A stretch of 49,475 bases of DNA, taken from the NCBI GenBank assembly GCA_902802305.1, contig CADCLG010000032.1, forward strand, positions 1 to 49,475, read 5' to 3'. How positions within the stretch are numbered: the stretch's first letter is position 1; each line of letters opens with the position of its first letter. The notes under the pieces were generated by a model. The model was given only the letters and a program-made list of their open reading frames with translations. It was not told the DNA's origin and ran no database searches. This DNA comes from an uncultured Spirochaetaceae bacterium (lineage in GTDB: Bacteria; Spirochaetota; Spirochaetia; Treponematales; Treponemataceae). Positions 9,426 to 18,935 of this stretch are shown here, in pieces. Both the position numbers and the translations under genes were made by a program.

Positions 9426-10463
9426 ATGGGATTTTTTGATAGATTTTCAACTGATATCGGAATTGATTTAGGTACCTGTAATACCCTTATATATGTTAAA
9501 GATAAAGGAATGGTTATTGATGAACCATCCGTAATTGCTGTTGAGCGAGGAACCAAAAGAATTGTTGCTGTAGGTTCAGAAGCTAAACGAATGCTCGACA
9601 AAACTCCTGGAAATATTATTGCTATCCGTCCTCTTGCTGATGGTGTAATTGCTGATATCGACAGTACAGAAAAAATGATTAAATATTTCATTCAAAAAAT
9701 TGTACCTCGTCATCAAATGTTCAAATCTATCAGAATGAAAATTGGTATTCCGTCATGTGTAACTGATGTAGAACGTCGTGCTTTGATTGAAGCAGCTCTT
9801 AAATCTGGTGCAAAGGAAGTAGAAGTTATTGCAGAATCTCTTGCAGCAGCAATCGGTGCTAAAATCCCAATTTACGAACCAGCCGGACACATGATTTGTG
9901 ATATCGGTGGTGGTACAACCGAAGTTTCTGTTATTTCTTTAGGAGGTATGGTTGTTACTCATTCAATCAGAATTGGTGGCGATAAGTTTGATGAAGCAAT
10001 TGTAAAGCATGTTAGAAATGTTCACAGTCTTATAATTGGACAGCCAGCCGCAGAAAGACTTAAGATTCAGATTGGTAATGCAGCCCCAGAAAAAACAATT
10101 GAAAAAATGGAATTAAAAGGAACCGACGCAGTTACCGGTCTTCCTAAACGCCTTGAAATTGATAGTGTAGAAGTTCGTGAAGCTTTAAAAGAACCTGTAA
10201 ATAGAATTGTAGAAGAAATTAAGACTGTTCTCAGTGAAACTCCTCCAGAGCTTGCTTCTGATATCATTGAACGTGGAATTGTAATGACTGGTGGTGGTTC
10301 TATGCTTAGAGAACTTCCTCGTCTTATTTCTAAGGAAACTCATGTTCCTGTAATTCTTGTAGAAAAACCTTTGGAATGTGTTGCTCTTGGAGCTGGTGAA
10401 GCCTTCGGTTTATTCAAGAACATGAACTCAGAACGTTCAATTTACGATAGTCTTAACGAATAG
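9426..10463 (+). CDS. mreB: Rod shape-determining protein MreB
   Basis: Actin-like ATPase that forms membrane-bound filaments and steers the elongation peptidoglycan machinery. It has the phosphate-1 motif GIDLGTCNTLIYVK, the phosphate-2 motif CDIGGGTTEVSVISLGG, and the adenosine motif MTGGGSMLR. Length (345 residues) is standard. The start is ATG 9426, with GGAGGA at 9415-9420 5 nt upstream; a TTG at 9423 is one codon earlier and in frame. It is first in a co-directional cluster with mreC (5 nt later), mreD, mrdA and rodA. Confidence 0.97.
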   Translation: MGFFDRFSTDIGIDLGTCNTLIYVKDKGMVIDEPSVIAVERGTKRIVAVGSEAKRMLDKTPGNIIAIRPLADGVIADIDSTEKMIKYFIQKIVPRHQMFKSIRMKIGIPSCVTDVERRALIEAALKSGAKEVEVIAESLAAAIGAKIPIYEPAGHMICDIGGGTTEVSVISLGGMVVTHSIRIGGDKFDEAIVKHVRNVHSLIIGQPAAERLKIQIGNAAPEKTIEKMELKGTDAVTGLPKRLEIDSVEVREALKEPVNRIVEEIKTVLSETPPELASDIIERGIVMTGGGSMLRELPRLISKETHVPVILVEKPLECVALGAGEAFGLFKNMNSERSIYDSLNE

Positions 10464-10468
10464 AAATT

Positions 10469-11341
10469 ATGCAAAAAAAAAATCGTTTTAATTTTCAGTT
10501 AAGATTTCCTGAGTTTTTCTTAATAGGATTAATTCTCTTGTCTGGAGTATCTCTTGCCTTTAACTCCGGTGGATTTGTAATCAGCGTAAAGAAAATAGGT
10601 TTTTCAATTTTTTCTACAGTAGAGAAGGGCATTCATTTTGTAATAGATGGTGCAGTAAATACCGTACATTCTGTAAAAGAACTTTCTCAACTCAAAAAAG
10701 ATTACAATGACCTTGTTATCAAGCTGGAAAATTATGAACAGATGCAGAGAACTAATGCTGATATCCGAAAAGAAAATGAACGTCTGCGTGAACAGCTTGA
10801 TTTTTCTCTCTCAATGGACGAAAAAAATATTCCGGCACAAATTATTTCTCGGGATTTGGACAGTGCTTATTCATATCTGACAATTGATAAAGGAACAATA
10901 AACGGAATCAAAAAGAATATGCCTGTAGTTGCAATACAGCATGGAAATCGTGGCTTGGTTGGAAAAGTCGTTCAGGTAGGTACTTTTACAAGTCAAATTA
11001 TGCCTATCTACAATATCGATAACATTGTTTCAGCAAGAATCCAAAATACAAGAGATTTAGGACTTGTAAACGGACTTGGAAGCCAGGATAAACCTTTGAA
11101 TATGCAGTATATCAGAAAGCGGGTTCTTGATGATTTACATTACGGCGATATTATTGTTACTTCCGGCGAAAACGACAACTATATGCGCGATATTCCAATC
11201 GGTTCTATTTCAAAAATTACAGTTCTAGATTATAATTCTCAGCTTAATATCGAACTGATTCCTGTAATTGACTTTGCCCGTCTAGAAACCGTAATTGTTG
11301 TAAATCAGAAAGAATTAAATGACCGTACAAAAGTTGAATAA
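10469..11341 (+). CDS. mreC: Rod shape-determining protein MreC
   Basis: Bitopic membrane protein that activates PBP2-RodA in the elongasome. It shows a cytoplasmic N-terminus, one membrane segment (about residues 14-32), a coiled coil rich in Lys/Glu/Leu (about 65-105) and a periplasmic beta domain with the typical turn DKGTINGIKKNMPVV and GLVGKV. Length (290 residues) is typical. It lies between mreB and mreD with 5-nt and 19-nt gaps. Confidence 0.92.
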   Translation: MQKKNRFNFQLRFPEFFLIGLILLSGVSLAFNSGGFVISVKKIGFSIFSTVEKGIHFVIDGAVNTVHSVKELSQLKKDYNDLVIKLENYEQMQRTNADIRKENERLREQLDFSLSMDEKNIPAQIISRDLDSAYSYLTIDKGTINGIKKNMPVVAIQHGNRGLVGKVVQVGTFTSQIMPIYNIDNIVSARIQNTRDLGLVNGLGSQDKPLNMQYIRKRVLDDLHYGDIIVTSGENDNYMRDIPIGSISKITVLDYNSQLNIELIPVIDFARLETVIVVNQKELNDRTKVE

Positions 11342-11360
11342 TTTAAGGAGAAAGATATAA

Positions 11361-11888
11361 ATGGCAAAATCATATTTTATAAGTTTTTTTATTACTCTTT
11401 GTGCCGTTTTAATTGAATCAACAATTTTATCAAATATTTCTTTTCTCCTTGTAATTCCTGATTTAGCCTTGATTTGCAGCATATATTTTGCAATTTTGAA
11501 TGGAAGGTTATATGGTGAAGTTAATGGTTTAGCCTCTGGTTTGATGCTTGATTTTATGACAGGTGTTCCCTTAGGTTTTAACTGTTTGTACAGAACTTTA
11601 ATCGGTTATTTATTTGGCCTTTTTACTAATTCAATTATTATTTCTGGAATGATTATTCCTATGCTTACCGTTGGAATTGGAACCTTAGCAAAACGCTTTA
11701 TGATTATTTTGCTTTCCTTCTTTTATCCAAGAATTAATTTACAGATTTATGGATTTATTTCATATAATTTCCTTTTTGAGTTCATTATAAACATTTTACT
11801 TGCTCCCCTTATTTTTAAGTTTTTAAGTTTTTTCAACAAAAACTTATCAATAAAAGACACAAAGGATATGATTGATAATGTTCAATAA
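11361..11888 (+). CDS. mreD: Rod shape-determining protein MreD
   Basis: Small integral membrane protein of the elongasome (175 residues, about five membrane segments). It has the MreD-like stretch GxxxGLMLDFMTGVPLGFNCL and the following hydrophobic core. AAGGAGAAAG just before the ATG gives a strong ribosome-binding site. Its 3' end overlaps the mrdA start. Confidence 0.88.
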   Translation: MAKSYFISFFITLCAVLIESTILSNISFLLVIPDLALICSIYFAILNGRLYGEVNGLASGLMLDFMTGVPLGFNCLYRTLIGYLFGLFTNSIIISGMIIPMLTVGIGTLAKRFMIILLSFFYPRINLQIYGFISYNFLFEFIINILLAPLIFKFLSFFNKNLSIKDTKDMIDNVQ

Positions 11889-13740
11889 TTCTGATTCTAA
11901 AAGCGTTAAAAATAGAAAATTATTTTTTCTCCTGGTGATTCTGATTATTCTCTATTTTATTTATGTTTTTCATCTCTTTTCAATGCAGATTATTCAGGGA
12001 GAACATTATAAAACTCAATCCAGAACAATTTCCAGTCAGGTAACTGTTATTTCGGCACAGAGAGGGGAAATATTTGACAGAAATGCAAATCTTCCTATGG
12101 TAATCAATACAGAAAGCTTTGCTGTAGAAGTTACACCTGGAGAAATTCCTGCTGAACGCTACGATACTGTAATTGCCAAGCTTGCAAATTATCTTGGCAT
12201 GAAAAAAGAAGATATCGATAAAAAAATCCCAAAAAATGTAAGGCGTTCATATTCAACAATACAGATAAAAACAAACGTTCCCTTTAGTGATATTTCAAAT
12301 ATTGCAGAAAATAAGCATGACTTGCCTGGAGTTACCTGGGGAGCAAAACCTGTAAGAAATTATCTGCATACTGGTTCTTTGTCTCATATTGTTGGTTATG
12401 TTGGTGATATTACAAAAGAAGAAATGACGGTTTTGTATAATCAGGGATATACAAAAAACAGTATCGTTGGAAAAACCGGTATAGAAAAACAATATGATTC
12501 TCTTTTGCAGGGAAAACCCGGTCAAAAAATGTATACAGTTGATGTTCATGGACGAATTGTTTCTGATAATCCGATAATTGAACCACCTCAGATGGGAAAA
12601 AATCTTGTTTTAACAATTGATTCTGATATTCAAAAACTTGTCGAAGATGCCTTAGGAAAAAGGGTAGGAGCTTCTGTAGTTTTAAAGCCTTCTACCGGTG
12701 AAGTTCTTGCAATGGTTTCTTATCCTTATTTTGACTCAAATATTTTCAGTTCAAATAATGCCGGAAACCAGTATTCAAAATTGTTGAATGATTCTTCAAA
12801 ACCTCTTATAAACCGGGCAATCCAGCTGTCTTATCCGCCGGCTTCAACATTTAAAATTATTATGTCTGCTGCAATGCTGCAGGAAAAGGCTTTTTCTTCA
12901 GCAAAACAGATTGAATGTAAGGGACAACTACTCTATGGTGGTAGAGTTTTCCATTGTCACTTACACAGTGGACACGGATATCTGGACTTAAAAAATGCAA
13001 TGGCACAATCCTGTGACGTTTATTACTGGACAATTGGTCGAGATTATTTAGGAATTGAAACAATTGCCTCTTATGCAAAAGAGTTTGGTTTAGGAAAAAG
13101 CTCTCAAATTGATTTGCCTAGCCAGGTTTCTGGTCTTGTTCCTACCGCTGAATGGAAAGAGAAAAAATATCATGAAAAATGGGTCGGTGGTGATACAATG
13201 TCCTGTTCTATTGGTCAGGGCTTTATGGAAGCGACGCCTTTGCAGCTTGCAAATATGATTGCAATGGTTTCTAACGAAGGTGTAATTTACAAGCCTCATC
13301 TGTTAAAAGAAGTTCGTGAATCAGTTTCTAACGAAATTATTGATGAAGTAAAACCTACAGTTCTCACAGAATCTACAATTGATAAAGAAGTTTGGAAAGA
13401 AATACAGGAAGCTTTAAGATATACAGTTACAGACGGTACTCCACAATATCCTATGCATAATAAAACCGTACAAATTGCATGTAAAACCGGTACAGCTGAA
13501 GTTGATGGCTATAAAGACAGCTGGCATTCCTGGCTTGTTGCCTATGCACCTTATGATGCTCCTCCAGAAGAACGTATTTGTGTTGCGACGATTGTAGAAG
13601 CTTGCAATGTTTGGGAATGGTGGGCTCCTTATGCAACAAATATAATAATTCAAGGGATTTTTGCTAATCAAACTTATGAAGAAGCGGTTAAAGAACTTGG
13701 ATTTGAATATCTGACAAAATCAAGAACGAGAATGGAGTAG
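11878..13740 (+). CDS. mrdA: Penicillin-binding protein 2 (elongasome transpeptidase)
   Basis: Class B penicillin-binding protein that crosslinks peptidoglycan during lateral growth. It has an N-terminal membrane anchor (about residues 13-35), the dimerisation/pedestal domain with the RGEIFDRN motif, and the transpeptidase domain. Catalytic STFK is at 323-326, SCD (the SxN-motif equivalent) at 378-380, and KTG at 536-538. ATG 11878 overlaps the mreD stop. A TTG at 11872 is two codons earlier and is better spaced from AAGGA at 11862-11866, so the start may be there. rodA follows 4 nt downstream. Confidence 0.95.
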   Translation: MFNNSDSKSVKNRKLFFLLVILIILYFIYVFHLFSMQIIQGEHYKTQSRTISSQVTVISAQRGEIFDRNANLPMVINTESFAVEVTPGEIPAERYDTVIAKLANYLGMKKEDIDKKIPKNVRRSYSTIQIKTNVPFSDISNIAENKHDLPGVTWGAKPVRNYLHTGSLSHIVGYVGDITKEEMTVLYNQGYTKNSIVGKTGIEKQYDSLLQGKPGQKMYTVDVHGRIVSDNPIIEPPQMGKNLVLTIDSDIQKLVEDALGKRVGASVVLKPSTGEVLAMVSYPYFDSNIFSSNNAGNQYSKLLNDSSKPLINRAIQLSYPPASTFKIIMSAAMLQEKAFSSAKQIECKGQLLYGGRVFHCHLHSGHGYLDLKNAMAQSCDVYYWTIGRDYLGIETIASYAKEFGLGKSSQIDLPSQVSGLVPTAEWKEKKYHEKWVGGDTMSCSIGQGFMEATPLQLANMIAMVSNEGVIYKPHLLKEVRESVSNEIIDEVKPTVLTESTIDKEVWKEIQEALRYTVTDGTPQYPMHNKTVQIACKTGTAEVDGYKDSWHSWLVAYAPYDAPPEERICVATIVEACNVWEWWAPYATNIIIQGIFANQTYEEAVKELGFEYLTKSRTRME

Positions 13741-13744
13741 AGTA

Positions 13745-15055
13745 GTGAAAAATAAGTTTTTTAACAGATTTGATTATTTCCTCATTCTTGATGTTTTGAT
13801 TTTAGTAACAATTGGTATTTTGTTTATTTATTCTTCCAGTATTAACTCTGAAGGAGTTTCTGTAACAAATGAATATATAAAACAGATTATATGGGTGTCT
13901 ATTGGTCTTGTAGTGATGATTCTTGTCACCCTTTATGATTACAGAAAGATTGAGAACTTTGCTTTCTGGCTTTATATTGCTTTAATTGCCATTTTGATTT
14001 ATACACGTATTTTTGGACGCTATGTAAATGGAGCAAGAAGCTGGCTTGGAATAGGTGATTTTGGTGTTCAGCCTTCTGAGTTTGGCAAAGTTTTCTTTAT
14101 TCTTTTTTTAGCCCGTTATCTGGATAACAGCAAGAACGAAGCTCCTTTTAAGCGTTTTGTTCTTTCACTTTTAATTTTAGTCGCACCCATGGGCTTGATT
14201 CTTATTCAACCTGATATGGGAACTGCGAGCGTTTATGTTCCAATTTTCTTATTAATGTGTTATTTTGCCAATATTCCTGCAATATACCTTATTTATATAC
14301 TTTTGTACGGATCTTTTACAATATTTTTTGCAATTCTTCCTGTATGGAATAATGAAATTGCAAAGAATCCTCATCAATTCCTTACTTTATTCAGTAATTT
14401 TAAATTGATGACAATTTTAATATCTGCTCTTGGAATTATTACCTTGCTTGGTATTATTTTACGAAAATACTTTCATGCTCCAAAATATATTTTCTGGATT
14501 TCATATTTCTTTTCGATTCTTACACTTTCACTTGCGTCCTCTGTATTGTTACGAAATGTTTTGAAATATTATCAGATTAAACGATTGATTGTTTTTATGG
14601 ATCCAAATACAGATGCTTTAGGTTCCGGCTGGAATATTATTCAGTCTATGATTGCAATTGGTGCCGGTGGTATTTTTGGTCAGGGATTTTTACACGGAAC
14701 TCAAAGTCATTACCGCTTTTTACCACAGCAAAGTACCGACTTTATTTTTAGTATTCTGTCAGAAGAGTTTGGTTTTATTGGTGGCATTATCGTATTTACC
14801 TTGTATCTTTTTATTTTTATCCGCATTATTATTATAATCAGACGATGTTCAAAACATTACGGTGTTTATATAGCTTCCGGTATTCTTGGAATGTTTATTT
14901 TCCATTTCTTTATTAATGTTGGAATGGTTATGGGAATTATGCCTATTACTGGTATTCCTCTGCTTTTCTTATCTTATGGTGGTTCTTCCTTACTTACTGC
15001 AATGACTTGTATAGGTCTATTGATGAGTATAAACTCAAGAAGAGAATTGTATTAG
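13745..15055 (+). CDS. rodA: Peptidoglycan polymerase RodA (SEDS family)
   Basis: SEDS glycosyltransferase that polymerises lipid II together with PBP2. It is highly hydrophobic, with roughly ten membrane segments in 436 residues. SEDS hallmarks include YVNGARSWLGIGDFGVQPSE with its lysine-containing GKVFFILFLARYL, the QPDMGTA motif, and the C-terminal PITGIPLLFLSYGGSSL signature. The start is GTG 13745, with GGAG at 13734-13737. It ends the mre cluster and converges with mfd. Confidence 0.95.
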   Translation: MKNKFFNRFDYFLILDVLILVTIGILFIYSSSINSEGVSVTNEYIKQIIWVSIGLVVMILVTLYDYRKIENFAFWLYIALIAILIYTRIFGRYVNGARSWLGIGDFGVQPSEFGKVFFILFLARYLDNSKNEAPFKRFVLSLLILVAPMGLILIQPDMGTASVYVPIFLLMCYFANIPAIYLIYILLYGSFTIFFAILPVWNNEIAKNPHQFLTLFSNFKLMTILISALGIITLLGIILRKYFHAPKYIFWISYFFSILTLSLASSVLLRNVLKYYQIKRLIVFMDPNTDALGSGWNIIQSMIAIGAGGIFGQGFLHGTQSHYRFLPQQSTDFIFSILSEEFGFIGGIIVFTLYLFIFIRIIIIIRRCSKHYGVYIASGILGMFIFHFFINVGMVMGIMPITGIPLLFLSYGGSSLLTAMTCIGLLMSINSRRELY

Positions 15056-15077
15056 TTGCGGAATAATAATACCAATG

Positions 15078-15104
15078 TACCAGTTTTGCGATGCAAAACT
15101 GGTA
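15078..15104. repeat. Perfect 12-bp palindrome with 3-nt loop between rodA and mfd
   Basis: TACCAGTTTTGC (15078-15089), loop GAT, then GCAAAACTGGTA (15093-15104) form a perfect 12-bp stem in the 131-bp gap between the convergent rodA and mfd genes. There is no T-run on either side, so it is not a standard intrinsic terminator, though it may act as a 3'-end processing or termination structure for both genes. The rest of the gap (15056-15077, 15105-15186) shows nothing else. Confidence 0.75.
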
Positions 15105-15186
15105 GTGAAAGCAGTAGTAACGTATATAAAAGAAAGTCAAAAGCTTTCATTAGTAGACAGAATACATATTATAGAAAGTTACGTAA

Positions 15187-18100
15187 TTACAGCAGTTGCG
15201 ATAATTTTTCTCTTATAAACTCAGATTTTTCCTTCAAGCCGATTTTTCCAAGTTTAATATAAATTGCCTGTTCACCAACTGGATTTATACGTATAGTTCC
15301 CGGGTTATCTTTTATAAGTTTTAAAATTTTATCGATAGCAATATTAGAAACCGAGCTGAAAATAATCTTAACTTCATTTTTCTGTTCTTTTATTCTTGTA
15401 ATATTTAATCGGTGACAAATAATCCTTATTTCAGCCAGAGCCAGCAAGCTTGAAACTTCATCAGGTATTGGTCCGAATCTGTCGTTTAATTCTGATAGTA
15501 CTCCATCAAACTCAGCTTGAGTTGTGATAGATGCAATCTTTTTATAGATTTCCATTTTAATCTGAGGATTTGAAACATAAGAATCAGGAATAAAGCCGGA
15601 ATATTCCAATTCCATAAGAACTTCGTTTTCAGCTTTGTAATCCTTCTGATTCATAAGGCGGTTGACTGCATCATTCAAAAGTTTAACGTATAAATCAAAA
15701 CCTACCGAACAAACATCTCCTGACTGATCTTTTCCTAAAAGATTACCTGCTCCTCGGATTTCCATATCCTTCATGGCGATTTTAAAACCGCTTCCTAATT
15801 CCGTAAAGTCACTGATAACTTGAAGTCTCTTCATCGCAACCTCAGATAAAGATTTGTTTTGCGGATAAAAAAGATATGCATAGGCCTGACGGTCGCTTCT
15901 TCCAACTCTTCCGCGTAACTGGTAAAGCTGGGAAACTCCGTACATGTCAGCTCTATCAATTATGATTGTATTTACGTTAGGAATATCAATACCGTTTTCT
16001 ATGATTGTAGTTGCTATAAGTACATGGAAACCACCCATTTTAAATCTGTGGAAAATATCATCCAGCTCAGTGCTGGTCATTTGTCCATGGGCAGTATCAA
16101 CAAGAACTTCCGGTACAATTTGTTCAACTTTTTTACGAACCTCCATTAAGGTTTCAATTCTATTGTGAAGATAAAATACCTGACCGTCTCGTTCAAGCTC
16201 TCGTCTGATTGCCTGTGCAATTTTTTCATCTGAATAATGATCAATTACTGTCTCAATTGGCTGGCGGTTTTGTGGCGGTGTCGTTAACAGACTCATATCT
16301 CTGATTTTAAGCAGACTCATGTGCAGCGTTCTAGGAATTGGAGTTGCAGAAAGCGTGAGACAGTCAATATTATTCTTGATTGTCTTTAATTTTTCCTTGT
16401 CTTTTACACCAAATCTCTGCTCTTCATCAATTATCATAAGTCCAAGGTTTTTAAACTTTACATCTTTCTGAATGATTCTGTGAGTTCCTACAAGAATATC
16501 CACCTCACCCATCATAAGCTTGAAAAGAATCTTTTTCTGTTCTGCTGGTGAAACAAAGCGTGATAATCTTGCAATTTTAACAGGGAAGTTTTTAAAGCGT
16601 TCGATACAGGTGTCATAATGCTGTTCGGCAAGAATTGTCGTTGGTGCAAGAAAAGCAACCTGTTTACCACCCATAACCGCTTTAAAAGCTGCTCGCATTG
16701 CAATTTCTGTTTTTCCATAACCAACATCACCACAAACAAGTCTGTCCATAGGAACTGGTTTTTCCATATCCGCTTTTACTTCTTCGGTTACAGTGATTTG
16801 ATCTGGAGTGTCTTCGTAAGGGAATACGGCTTCAAAAGCTGACTGCCATTCAGTTTCTTTTGGAAAGGCAAATCCGGCAGAAGCTTTTCGGCGCGAATAT
16901 AAGTCAATAAGTTTTTGAGCTAAGTCTTCAACTGCTTTTTGAACCTTGCTCTTTCTGTTTTCCCAGGCTTTACTTCCAATTCTGTCAAGCTTTGGTTTAT
17001 CACCTTCGTTTCCAATATATCTTTGAACCAGGTTCACCTGCTCTATCGGTACCAGTGCGTATTCTTCATCGGCATATTCAAGTTTGATGTAATCTCGCTC
17101 GTTTCCCATTGCTTTTACGCGTTCAATTCCATGGAAAAGACCAATACCCCAGTTTACATGAACAACATAATCTCCAGGATTTAATTCAACAAAAGTATCA
17201 ATAGGCTGGCTTTTTGATTTATTCAATGATTTTGGAATGTATTTTCTGCGTCCAAAGATTTCATTTTCTTGAATTACAAGGAGTTTGATTTCTGGAATAA
17301 TAAAGCCGGCTGTAATTGCCTGCGGAATAAGTTTAAGTGGAATAATATTTTTGTCTTCTGGATTTGTATATTCCTTGAAAATCTCGTTGATTCTAAGTTT
17401 TTGATTTTCGTTATCGGCATAAATATAAACATTCCATTTGTCGGCCTTGAGCTTATCCAGCTCCTCTTTCATGAAGGTAAGGTTACCAAAAAAGCTTCTT
17501 GCAGGTTCCATATCAAGCTGGATTATAGAAGGATTTTGGTTGACAGAATTTTCGCTTTTTGGTGATTTTTCTTCATCATTGCTGTCTGAAATATCTGACA
17601 CTGTATTTTCTTGTTCGATATTCGTATTTATTGTCTTAAAAAATATACTATCTAAGCATTGTTTTTGCAGATTTTCAAAATTAAACTTAATTAAATCTGG
17701 TGGAAGTACCGGCAATTCTTCCCTTGCCTTTCTGTACATTCCCATAAACTCGCGGTTGATTGCAATTTCAGAATTACACAGACGGTCATGATCAAAAAAG
17801 AGAAATAAGGTGTTATCAGAAAAATAATCCTTTACAGAATATTGCTTGTCCCAGATAAAATGATAAAATAATTCCTCGCCTTCTGAACTTCCTTTTGTTT
17901 TTAATTCTTCAAGCATTTGATTTTGATATGTTAAAGCTTGCTGGGTAAAAGGAAGATGTATGGATTTTGCAGAAAGTATAGTTGAAACTTCATAAGTGCT
18001 GTCAGAATCATCCTGCAAAATTGCACTTTCCTGGTATTCTGCGAGTTTTTTTTCTAGAGTGGATATTAAATCTTCATTCCAGATTACTTCTTTCATTGGA

Positions 18101-18882
18101 TAAATAAAAATATTTTCTTTTGATTTTAAGGTTGTCTGGGAATCTACTTCAAACTCTTTGAATGATTCAATTTGATCAAAGTCAAAGGTGATTCGGGTCG
18201 GATTTTCATCAAGAGGAAGATAAATGTCAAGAACTTCACCGCGAAGACTAAACTCCCCTTTTGCAGCAACTTTAGAAACCCGAATATATCCCATCTGAAT
18301 TAATTTTTGTGATATTTTTGTTGTATCAAAAATATCCTTTTTATTAAGCCTTAATGAAACGTTTTTTAAGCTGTCAGGTGCTGGAACTGGTGTTATAAAA
18401 GAGCGTTGTGTAAAAATAAATATCCTAAAGCTTTTGGTTGTTATAAGGTTTGTTTTATCAAGTATTTTTGCGAGTACACCTGCACGTTTTCCAAAGACAA
18501 CCGAACCTGGTGCTGCTGCTCTGTATGGAATACTGCTGAAGGCTGGGAATATATAAATCTCTGTATTATCAAGAATTGTAATTAAATCATTATATAAATT
18601 ACGGGCTTCAAGTTCTCCCGGAACAATGATTACCAGATCGTTTGAAAAAGTGTCCAGTTTTTCTTCCGTATATCTTTTTGCGTTATTGTATTGTATTGCC
18701 TGAAGATTGGTGTAATAAACTGTTTTTTCCAGTTCATTTAAAAAGAAAGAAAATGAACTTCCCTGCATTCCTTTTATTATTTTTGGAAAAGCTTTATTTC
18801 CGTCAGTAACAAAATTTACTGCGGCTTGCATTTGAGGCCAGGAATGAATTAAATCTTTTAATGAAGATGATAATGATTTCAT
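15187..18882 (-). CDS. mfd: Transcription-repair coupling factor Mfd
   Basis: DNA translocase that removes RNA polymerase stalled at lesions and recruits UvrA. At 1231 residues it is slightly longer than E. coli Mfd, with an acidic insert near residues 415-450. N-terminal UvrB-like region, then an RNA-polymerase-interaction domain (about 560-640, containing LNPGDYVVHVNWGIGLFHG), then the RecG-like helicase motor with Walker A GDVGYGKTE near residue 716 and DEEQ near 817. QLRGRVGRSDRQAYAYLFY (motif VI) and the C-terminal UvrA-binding TRCF domain follow. It converges with rodA and diverges from the gene at 18936. Confidence 0.97.
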   Translation of the reverse strand: MKSLSSSLKDLIHSWPQMQAAVNFVTDGNKAFPKIIKGMQGSSFSFFLNELEKTVYYTNLQAIQYNNAKRYTEEKLDTFSNDLVIIVPGELEARNLYNDLITILDNTEIYIFPAFSSIPYRAAAPGSVVFGKRAGVLAKILDKTNLITTKSFRIFIFTQRSFITPVPAPDSLKNVSLRLNKKDIFDTTKISQKLIQMGYIRVSKVAAKGEFSLRGEVLDIYLPLDENPTRITFDFDQIESFKEFEVDSQTTLKSKENIFIYPMKEVIWNEDLISTLEKKLAEYQESAILQDDSDSTYEVSTILSAKSIHLPFTQQALTYQNQMLEELKTKGSSEGEELFYHFIWDKQYSVKDYFSDNTLFLFFDHDRLCNSEIAINREFMGMYRKAREELPVLPPDLIKFNFENLQKQCLDSIFFKTINTNIEQENTVSDISDSNDEEKSPKSENSVNQNPSIIQLDMEPARSFFGNLTFMKEELDKLKADKWNVYIYADNENQKLRINEIFKEYTNPEDKNIIPLKLIPQAITAGFIIPEIKLLVIQENEIFGRRKYIPKSLNKSKSQPIDTFVELNPGDYVVHVNWGIGLFHGIERVKAMGNERDYIKLEYADEEYALVPIEQVNLVQRYIGNEGDKPKLDRIGSKAWENRKSKVQKAVEDLAQKLIDLYSRRKASAGFAFPKETEWQSAFEAVFPYEDTPDQITVTEEVKADMEKPVPMDRLVCGDVGYGKTEIAMRAAFKAVMGGKQVAFLAPTTILAEQHYDTCIERFKNFPVKIARLSRFVSPAEQKKILFKLMMGEVDILVGTHRIIQKDVKFKNLGLMIIDEEQRFGVKDKEKLKTIKNNIDCLTLSATPIPRTLHMSLLKIRDMSLLTTPPQNRQPIETVIDHYSDEKIAQAIRRELERDGQVFYLHNRIETLMEVRKKVEQIVPEVLVDTAHGQMTSTELDDIFHRFKMGGFHVLIATTIIENGIDIPNVNTIIIDRADMYGVSQLYQLRGRVGRSDRQAYAYLFYPQNKSLSEVAMKRLQVISDFTELGSGFKIAMKDMEIRGAGNLLGKDQSGDVCSVGFDLYVKLLNDAVNRLMNQKDYKAENEVLMELEYSGFIPDSYVSNPQIKMEIYKKIASITTQAEFDGVLSELNDRFGPIPDEVSSLLALAEIRIICHRLNITRIKEQKNEVKIIFSSVSNIAIDKILKLIKDNPGTIRINPVGEQAIYIKLGKIGLKEKSEFIREKLSQLL

Positions 18883-18935
18883 TTAAAAATTCCGATAAAA
18901 ATAATATAATTGTATAAATAATCAAGGAGATTACT

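Noticed and set aside
15056..15262. A 68-residue TTG-start ORF after rodA
   Set aside because: No ribosome-binding site, low-complexity composition, and it runs into the 3' end of mfd on the other strand.
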